From positions 1 through 64,000 of the forward strand of contig NZ_BMPQ01000016.1 of NCBI RefSeq assembly GCF_014647675.1: a stretch of DNA of 64,000 nt. Reading direction: 5' to 3'. The position numbers and the translations under genes are program-made. Below are positions 58,687 through 64,000 of the stretch, piece after piece. The stretch comes from Streptomyces flaveus. Its GTDB lineage: Bacteria > Actinomycetota > Actinomycetes > Streptomycetales > Streptomycetaceae. The notes beneath the pieces were generated by a model, which was given only the letters and a program-made list of their open reading frames with translations, was not told where the DNA came from and did not search any database. The stretch's first letter is position 1; each line of letters opens with the position of its first letter.

Positions 58687-59832
58687 TCAATCCTCTACGT
58701 CGAGCCGTTCGACGAGGAGCATCGCCGCATCGTCCGCCAGGTAGCCCCCGGTGTGGCGGATCAGCCCCTGGTGCAGTTGCTCCAGGAACTCCGGCGTGCT
58801 GCACGTATGCGCCGCTTCCATGGCCTCGGGCAGGGCGAAGAAACCGTCGTCGGGGCTGCGCGCTTCGATCACGCCGTCGGTGTGCAGCAGCAGACGGTCA
58901 CCGGGCGTGAACGGGTAGCTCTCCGCCTTGGCGGGATGAGCGGTGATGAATTCCTCCAGCCCCAGGGGCGGCAGCGGCGAGGCGGGCATCAAGGCCTCGA
59001 CCTTGCCCCGGCGCAGCAACAGCGGCGGCGGATGGCCGCGGTTGATCACCTGGACCGCGAAGCTGTCGGACACCTCGACCACGACCGCGGTGACGAAATC
59101 CTCGGCCTCGTGTTCCGCAGCGGTCGGATCGATCGCACTCGGCACGGCGCACTCCCGTTCCAGTGCGGCCGCGCAGTGGTTCACCACCTCCACCAGTTCG
59201 TCCTCGTAGTGCACGGCCTCGCGAAACGCACCCAGTACGACCGCGGCCAGGCGCACGGCAGGCAGACCCTTGCCACGGACGTCACCCACGATCATCCGGA
59301 CCCCGTACCGGGTCTGCGACACCGCGTACAGATCGCCGCCGATCTGCGCTCCCGCCTCTGCCGCGAGGTACAGGCTGGCCATCCGCACCGGCCCCAGCCG
59401 GGCCGGCACCCGTCTCAGCAGGACTCGTTGTGCGGCCTCGGCGATCCGGCGAACCTGGTCCAGTTCGCCCTGCCTGTGCGCGCGTACGGCGCTACTCATC
59501 GTGATGCTGGCCACTGACACCACGATGAGGGACAGGAGGTTGCTGTAGACCTGGCCACCCCAGCTCTGGTGGAGGGTGGCCGTGATCACGGTGACGGAGA
59601 AAGCTCCCAGCACTGCCGCAAGGGTGCCTTTCGGGCCCATCGTCAGCGCCGCCAGTGCCGGTATCGCGGCGAGGATGGGACCGGTGATCACCTCGTGTGC
59701 GGGCGAGAGTTCGATGCCCAGCGCGAACAGTATGATCACGAACGGCAGACACTGCCCGAGTCGGAAGAGGACCCGGCTGTGACCGCCCGCTCCTGATGGG
59801 CTGGATGCGCGGAAAAGTGACCGCATGGCCAC
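58687..59832 (-). CDS. membrane-anchored PP2C/SpoIIE-type serine phosphatase
   Basis: The 381-aa protein has about four N-terminal membrane helices (residues 25-115, for example VIILFALGIELSPAHEVITG) and a C-terminal PPM phosphatase domain. Metal-binding elements are visible: AGAQIGGDLYAVSQ near 163, VGDVRGKGLPAVRLAA near 185 and LLHTDGVIEAR near 322, with DDAAMLLVERLD at the end. Such phosphatases usually switch anti-sigma factor antagonists. GTG 59832 or ATG 59826 may be the start. Confidence 0.88.
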   Translation of the reverse strand: MAMRSLFRASSPSGAGGHSRVLFRLGQCLPFVIILFALGIELSPAHEVITGPILAAIPALAALTMGPKGTLAAVLGAFSVTVITATLHQSWGGQVYSNLLSLIVVSVASITMSSAVRAHRQGELDQVRRIAEAAQRVLLRRVPARLGPVRMASLYLAAEAGAQIGGDLYAVSQTRYGVRMIVGDVRGKGLPAVRLAAVVLGAFREAVHYEDELVEVVNHCAAALERECAVPSAIDPTAAEHEAEDFVTAVVVEVSDSFAVQVINRGHPPPLLLRRGKVEALMPASPLPPLGLEEFITAHPAKAESYPFTPGDRLLLHTDGVIEARSPDDGFFALPEAMEAAHTCSTPEFLEQLHQGLIRHTGGYLADDAAMLLVERLDVED

Positions 59833-60022
59833 CAGCCTGACTCACTGGAGTCGAGTGTTCCACTCAACGCCCGGCTGTCCTTGATGCTCATGGTTCCCCG
59901 TGGGGCGACACCTTCGCGGCCGCCGCCATGCCGGATGGCGGATCCTGCCGCCGCCTCCCCTTTCGGTGAAGCCCGGAGTCGGTCCGGCGTACCGCCGCGC
60001 ATGCCGACCGCCGCGGCGGGTA

Positions 60023-60048
60023 CGACGCCTCCCGTACGGGAGGCGTCG
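60023..60048. promoter_or_regulatory. 26-bp perfect palindrome upstream of a VOC gene
   Basis: CGACGCCTCCCGT is followed directly by its exact complement, giving 26 bp of perfect symmetry about 33 bp before the VOC start. It can form a hairpin with no free loop or serve as an operator; no other hairpin end of a gene lies here. Confidence 0.5.
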
Positions 60049-60080
60049 CGGAAGCGGCCGAAGAGTGAGAGGTGTCGGAA

Positions 60081-60455
60081 GTGATTCGAAAGCTGCAGGC
60101 GGTCGCGCTGGACTGCGCTGATCCGGTTCGGCTCGCGGAGTTCTACGCGGAGTTGCTCGGCGGGCGGGTGGTCGCGGATCCGGAGGATTCCGACTGGGTC
60201 GAGGTGCACGGGTTCGAGGGGACGCCGCTGGCCTGCCAGCGGGTGGACGGCTACCGAGCGCCCGAATGGCCCGGCCAGGAGCGCCCGCAGCAGCTCCATC
60301 TGGACTTCGACGTGGACGACCTCGAGGGGGAGGAGAAGCGGGCGCTCGCCCTCGGCGCGACCGTGCTGGAGCGGACGGATCAGCTCCGCCCGGAGGCCAA
60401 CTGGCGGATTTACGCGGACCCGGCCGGCCATCCGTTCTGTCTCTGCCTCCACTGA
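60081..60455 (+). CDS. VOC (glyoxalase/bleomycin resistance) family protein
   Basis: The 124-aa protein is a single vicinal-oxygen-chelate domain: VALDCADPVRLAEFYAELLG near 10, QLHLDFDVDDLEGEEKRALA near 70 and IYADPAGHPFCLCLH at the C-terminus. Metal-binding His and Glu positions are plausible but its substrate is unknown. GTG 60081 is favoured because AGAGG stands 8 bp before it; GTG 60072 is the alternative. A 26-bp palindrome precedes it. Confidence 0.8.
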   Translation: MIRKLQAVALDCADPVRLAEFYAELLGGRVVADPEDSDWVEVHGFEGTPLACQRVDGYRAPEWPGQERPQQLHLDFDVDDLEGEEKRALALGATVLERTDQLRPEANWRIYADPAGHPFCLCLH

Positions 60456-60535
60456 GTCCACCGGGCCCATCGCAGTCACTGAGGCGATCTTTTATTGGTT
60501 TGCCGCTGTCCGGCCCGGTCGGATAGGAAGCTTGC

Positions 60536-61078
60536 ATGCTAAAGGGCAGCAAGGTCGGGCTCAGGGCCCGGCACGAGGACGACATCCCGATCCTGCAGGC
60601 CGAGCTCCACGACGACGTGGTCAACGCCTCGCGGGCCGCAGGCGGGCCATGGCGGCCGATCACATCCGGCTCGAAGGAGTCGTCGTTCATGGTGGACGAC
60701 GAGGAGCAGGGGCGCGTCCCGTTCTCCGTGGTGGAGTTGGACGGCGGCACGCTGGTCGGCGCCGCGACGCTGTGGGGCATCGACAACCACAACCGGTCCG
60801 CGCACATCGGCCTCGGGCTGCTGCCGTCCTCCCGCGGCAAGGGCTACGGCACCGACGTGGTCGCGGTGCTGTGCCACTACGGTTTCGTCGTGCGCGGCCT
60901 GCAGCGGCTGCAGATCGAGACACTGTCGGACAACGCCGCGATGCTGCGCTCCGCCGAGCGCAACGGCTTCGTCCGCGAGGGCGTGCTGCGCTCCTCGGCC
61001 TGGGTGATGGGTGAGTTCCTGGACGAGGTGCTGCTCGGGCTCCTCGTCCAGGACTGGAAGCCGGACTCGAAGGGCTAG
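60536..61078 (+). CDS. GNAT family N-acetyltransferase (RimJ/RimL-like)
   Basis: The 180-aa protein has the RimJ/RimL layout with the acetyl-CoA-binding motif RGKGYGTDVVAVLCHYGF near 100 and the later SDNAAMLRSAERNGFVREGV stretch. It would acetylate an amino group on a protein N-terminus, amine or small molecule. ATG 60536 follows AGGAAG by about 4-5 bp. A terminator hairpin follows. Confidence 0.87.
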   Translation: MLKGSKVGLRARHEDDIPILQAELHDDVVNASRAAGGPWRPITSGSKESSFMVDDEEQGRVPFSVVELDGGTLVGAATLWGIDNHNRSAHIGLGLLPSSRGKGYGTDVVAVLCHYGFVVRGLQRLQIETLSDNAAMLRSAERNGFVREGVLRSSAWVMGEFLDEVLLGLLVQDWKPDSKG

Positions 61079-61103
61079 GGCGCCTGACGCTCGTACGACC
61101 GCT

Positions 61104-61142
61104 AGAGCCCTGCCACCCTGCGAAAGGAACCGGCAGGGCTCT
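61104..61142. terminator. bidirectional hairpin between the acetyltransferase and laccase genes
   Basis: AGAGCCCTGCC and GGCAGGGCTCT form a perfect 11-bp stem with a 17-nt loop in the 99-bp gap between two converging genes. Confidence 0.7.
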
Positions 61143-61177
61143 CGCGTAGACGTAGACAGGCACCGCCGGCGGCGCGC

Positions 61178-62149
61178 TCAGTGCTCGTGCGGCTCATGTG
61201 GCTCATGCGGCTCGTACCCCGGGATGGTCCCGTCCGCCTTCTTCACCAGGAACAGCCCCACCATCCCCATGTCCGAGTGGCTCTGGACATGGCAGTGGTA
61301 CATCCACGCCCCCGCCCCGACGCCCTCCCCCGCGATCACCTGGAACCCGAACGAGTCGGCAGGCCCGGTGATCTTGTTGTCCAGCACCTGACTCGGGTCG
61401 TCGGGGCCGGTCAGCATCCCCGTGCGGTTGTCGGCCCAGCGGTGACCGTGCATGTGGAAGGTGTGGTAGTACTCGCCGTGCGTGATCACCACGAACTCGA
61501 CGCGATCGCCCACCGTCGCCTCGAAGTTGGGGCCGCTGTGCGCCGGCTTGTTGTTGATCAGCATGTCGTTGAAGACGATCGTGTGGGTCGCGTCCGGGAG
61601 GATGTCGCCCTTGCGACGGACGATCACCGGACCGTACAGCCCTTTGCGAATGCCGCCCGTGCCGTGTTCCGTGCCGACGACATGGTCGTGGTAGTGCCAG
61701 TAACCCGCGCTGCCCGCACGCCACGTGCCGTCCTTGCGGCGGCCGGGTGCGTGGGTGCGCCAGGTGTACGTACGCGTCCCGCCCGGCTCGACATCGCTCT
61801 TGTTCTGCTTGGTGCCGTCGCTGGTGATCTCGTAGTCGAGGCCGTGGACGTGCAGGCTGACCGGCACGTCCATGGCGTTCTCGAACTCGATGTGGATGGT
61901 GTCGCCCTCGTTGAGTTCGATGAGCGGGCCGGGGATCGACGCCTTGCCCTTCTCGTGGCCGTAGCCCATCTGGCCGTCGGCGAGTTTCTCGGCGTACAGC
62001 TTGATGCGCTTGACCTCGCCGCCGGCCGGGGCGGTTTTCACCGGCTCCGCGGCATCTGCGGCGCCGAGGGACTCGGGAGCCAGAGACAACGATGTCGCGA
62101 CGGCCGCACCGCCCAGCAGTACGCGCCTGTTGAAGCCGCGTCTGTCCAT
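61178..62149 (-). CDS. slac: two-domain small laccase (SLAC), secreted multicopper oxidase
   Basis: This 323-aa enzyme oxidises phenolic substrates with reduction of O2 to water, as a trimer with copper sites at subunit interfaces. It begins with a Tat-type signal MDRRGFNRRVLLGGAAVATS. Copper motifs are intact: HVHG (100-103), HYHDH (152-156), HTFHMHGH (229-236) and HCHVQSHSDMGM (285-296), with the T1 Cys286. The C-terminus has three short EPH repeats (EPHEPHEPHEH), a His-rich tail. ATG 62149 follows GGGGAG. It probably matches the S. coelicolor SLAC. Confidence 0.97.
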   Translation of the reverse strand: MDRRGFNRRVLLGGAAVATSLSLAPESLGAADAAEPVKTAPAGGEVKRIKLYAEKLADGQMGYGHEKGKASIPGPLIELNEGDTIHIEFENAMDVPVSLHVHGLDYEITSDGTKQNKSDVEPGGTRTYTWRTHAPGRRKDGTWRAGSAGYWHYHDHVVGTEHGTGGIRKGLYGPVIVRRKGDILPDATHTIVFNDMLINNKPAHSGPNFEATVGDRVEFVVITHGEYYHTFHMHGHRWADNRTGMLTGPDDPSQVLDNKITGPADSFGFQVIAGEGVGAGAWMYHCHVQSHSDMGMVGLFLVKKADGTIPGYEPHEPHEPHEH

Positions 62150-62264
62150 GCCGAACTCCCCACCCTGGTACGGAATTTACGGAGATGAACCGCTGAGACG
62201 GTAGCGGCACCGCATTCGTTTTTCCACACTCAGGACAAAGTTCGTGCCATTCCGGTCGTACCTA

Positions 62265-62293
62265 TTGGCGGGACGGGCAAAGAGGTCTAGCTT
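62265..62293 (+). promoter_or_regulatory. promoter of the ThuA-domain gene
   Basis: TTGGCG (62265-62270) and TAGCTT (62288-62293) are separated by 17 bp and lie about 43 bp before the ATG at 62336, a good match to a sigma-70-type promoter. Confidence 0.5.
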
Positions 62294-62335
62294 CCTTGGC
62301 GCTGTTGCTGTGACCGACGAGGAGTGGATGACCCC

Positions 62336-64000
62336 ATGCGGTTCGTGTCGCATCAAAGATCCCTGTCCTTAGGCGAGTTGACCACGAAGAGACGGGTGAA
62401 GAGGCGGGCCTGGGCGGCCGTCCTGACTGCCGGGTTCGTCACCGCGGGGCTGCTCTCGGGCGGTCCTGCGAGTGCGCGCCAGGCCCCCGAACCGCCGCTG
62501 ACAACGATGTCGATCAAGTCACCGCCAGGCAGTGCGAACGTACGGGTGCTGCTCTTCCACGGCTCCGCGGCGGGCGGGGACGAGTCGCCCGTCGTCAACG
62601 CCGGGATCGAGGCGATCGAGGAGATCGGGCTGACCGGCCCGGCGAACCAGCGCTTCAAGGTGACGGCCACGGACGACGCCTCCGTGTTCACCAATGAGAC
62701 GAAGCTCGGCCGGTTCAACGCGGTCGTCTTCCTGACCGGCGGCGGCGACGTCCTCGACGCGGAGCAGGAGGCGGGCCTGGAGGCGTACATGGAGGCGGGC
62801 GGCGGCTTCCTCGGCGTCCATGACGCGGCCCGCGCCGAACCGTACTCGGACTGGTTCACGGGACTCGTCGGTGCTCGCCCGGCCGCGTCGAGCCCAACTG
62901 CCGTACAGCGGGCGACCGTTGAGGTGGGCGACCGGCAGCACCCGGCCACCAAGGACCTCCCGCTTCAGTGGAAGCGCCCCGACGCCTGGCTGAACTGGGT
63001 CAAGAACCCCTCCGGCGACGTGCACACCGTGGCGCGGGTGCGCGAGTCGACGTACCAGCCGGGCGACAGCAAGAACGGCGCCGACCACCCGGTGTCCTGG
63101 TGCCGCGACTACGACGGCGGACGCTCCTTCTACACGGGCATGGGCGGCACGGTCGCCTCGTACGACGAAACGGACTTCCGTGCGCATCTGCGCGGAGCGC
63201 TGCTGTGGACGACGCGGCTCGTGCGGGCCGACTGCAAAGCGGCGATCAACGCCAACTACAAGGCGGAGCGGCTGACCCAGCCCAACCAGCCGGGCCAGAA
63301 CGACCAGATCGGCGAGCCGCACGGCCTGGTCACCGCCCCCGACGGACGCGTGATCTATATCGGGCGCGGTGGTGCGGACGCCTCGGCGCCCGTCGTCACT
63401 GACTGGAACAACCCCGACATCGGCAAGGGCAAGGGCGAGATCCATGTCTACGACCCGAAGACCAAGAAGGTCACCCTGGCCGGCGCGCTCACCGTGTTCG
63501 GCAACAAGGGCGGCGGCGGTGAGCTGATCAAGGTCGAGGAGGGGCTGCTCGGCATCGAGTTGGACCCGGCGTTCCAGCAGAACGGCTGGGTGTATCTGCA
63601 CTACACGCCGCACGCGCAGATCAACCGCGACACGCGGATGGCCGAGCGGCGTGTCTCCCGCTTCACGCTCGATCTCGCCACGAACAAGCTGGACCTGAGC
63701 AGTGAGAAGGTCCTGCTGAAGTGGCCGGTGCAGATCCACAGCTGCTGCCACGCGGGCGGCGGCATGGCGTGGGACTCCAAGGGCAACCTCTACATCGCCA
63801 CGGGCGACAACAACTCCAGTGGCTTCAGCGACGGTTACTCAGGCAACAACCCGCAGCCCAACTACAAGGGCGTCTCCTTCGCGGACGCGCGCCGGACGTC
63901 GGGCAACACCAACAACCTCAACGGCAAGATCCTGCGCATCCACCCGGAGCCGGACGGCACCTACACCCTGCCCCAGGGCAACCTCTTCACCGGCAAGGAG
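62336..64000 (+). CDS. secreted ThuA domain + glucose/sorbosone dehydrogenase-like protein, 3' end cut by window
   Basis: 555 codons are present and the gene runs past the edge. A signal peptide (RRAWAAVLTAGFVTAGLLSG near 22-41) is followed by a ThuA-like trehalose-utilisation domain (VRVLLFHGSAAGGDESPVVN near 69, then VVFLTGGGDVLDAEQ and GGFLGVHDAARAEP). A beta-propeller sugar dehydrogenase part follows from about 328 (GEPHGLVTAPDGRVIYIGRG) with IHSCCHAGGGMAWDSKGN and a long repeat-like tail. Such proteins often end in carbohydrate-binding or PKD modules, not seen here. ATG 62336 follows GAGGAG. Extracellular sugar metabolism is likely. Confidence 0.85.
   Translation, partial: MRFVSHQRSLSLGELTTKRRVKRRAWAAVLTAGFVTAGLLSGGPASARQAPEPPLTTMSIKSPPGSANVRVLLFHGSAAGGDESPVVNAGIEAIEEIGLTGPANQRFKVTATDDASVFTNETKLGRFNAVVFLTGGGDVLDAEQEAGLEAYMEAGGGFLGVHDAARAEPYSDWFTGLVGARPAASSPTAVQRATVEVGDRQHPATKDLPLQWKRPDAWLNWVKNPSGDVHTVARVRESTYQPGDSKNGADHPVSWCRDYDGGRSFYTGMGGTVASYDETDFRAHLRGALLWTTRLVRADCKAAINANYKAERLTQPNQPGQNDQIGEPHGLVTAPDGRVIYIGRGGADASAPVVTDWNNPDIGKGKGEIHVYDPKTKKVTLAGALTVFGNKGGGGELIKVEEGLLGIELDPAFQQNGWVYLHYTPHAQINRDTRMAERRVSRFTLDLATNKLDLSSEKVLLKWPVQIHSCCHAGGGMAWDSKGNLYIATGDNNSSGFSDGYSGNNPQPNYKGVSFADARRTSGNTNNLNGKILRIHPEPDGTYTLPQGNLFTGKE

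Noticed and set aside
1..64000. Search for tRNA, rRNA, CRISPR arrays, insertion sequences and integrases
   Set aside because: I saw no cloverleaf, spaced direct repeats, transposase or integrase motifs, and composition is uniform through the window.

Overview
The window looks like a stretch of a Streptomyces chromosome. Coding DNA is very GC-rich with strong G/C bias at third codon positions, GTG and TTG starts are frequent, and the gene set is typical of the genus: SsgA-like and WhiB-like proteins, a two-domain small laccase, IDI, squalene-hopene cyclase and Tat-exported enzymes. From memory, the gene order resembles the S. coelicolor region running from the hopanoid genes (about SCO6767) down to the small laccase (about SCO6712). 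I could not align it. I see no tRNA, rRNA, IS element, prophage or CRISPR array.

Region 1 (1-8964, minus strand) is a hopanoid operon read right to left: a 21-codon leader ORF, hpnC, hpnD, a 46-aa small protein, hpnE, a polyprenyl diphosphate synthase, shc, hpnG, hpnH and the start of ispG. Most junctions are ATGA/GTGA/TGATG overlaps or gaps of a few bases. The enzymes would condense farnesyl units to squalene, cyclise it to hopene, and add and trim the adenosine-derived side chain. IspG feeds the MEP pathway.

Region 2 (9304-17624) is a tightly overlapping seven-gene minus-strand unit plus a divergent galE. It holds a TagGH-like ABC exporter, a family 2 glycosyltransferase, two CDP-alcohol phosphatidyltransferases (one lacking the last motif Asp), a glycerol-1-phosphate-dehydrogenase-like enzyme and a sugar/polyol-phosphate nucleotidyltransferase. 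I infer a pathway that makes and exports a phospho-polyol lipid or cell-wall glycopolymer of unknown structure.

Region 3 (17919-44473) is mixed metabolism and housekeeping: idi, an anti-sigma-type ATPase, an enoyl-CoA hydratase, a GlxA regulator next to a DJ-1/PfpI enzyme, a SCO6745-like protein, an LPFR small protein, tex, a serine hydrolase, an ABC-F protein, a D-amino-acid oxidase, a BCCT transporter, a secreted X-Pro peptidase, a MerR regulator, fadA/fadB, a CaiB-type CoA transferase or racemase, endonuclease V, and several small or uncharacterised proteins.

Region 4 (44474-64000) holds ssgD with a Crp-like site. Next is an ABC-F/UvrA-like resistance operon behind a WblC/WhiB7-like promoter and a leader with a mini-ORF. 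Then come ddaH, an acyl-ACP desaturase behind three tandem palindromic operators, a 1124-aa solenoid protein, a WhiB-like gene, a GH64 glucanase and a LacI regulator sharing an identical 14-bp operator, a HIT-like protein, a membrane PP2C phosphatase, a VOC and a GNAT protein, the small laccase, and a truncated ThuA/sorbosone-dehydrogenase-like secreted protein. Five copies of a dispersed intergenic repeat lie between genes.
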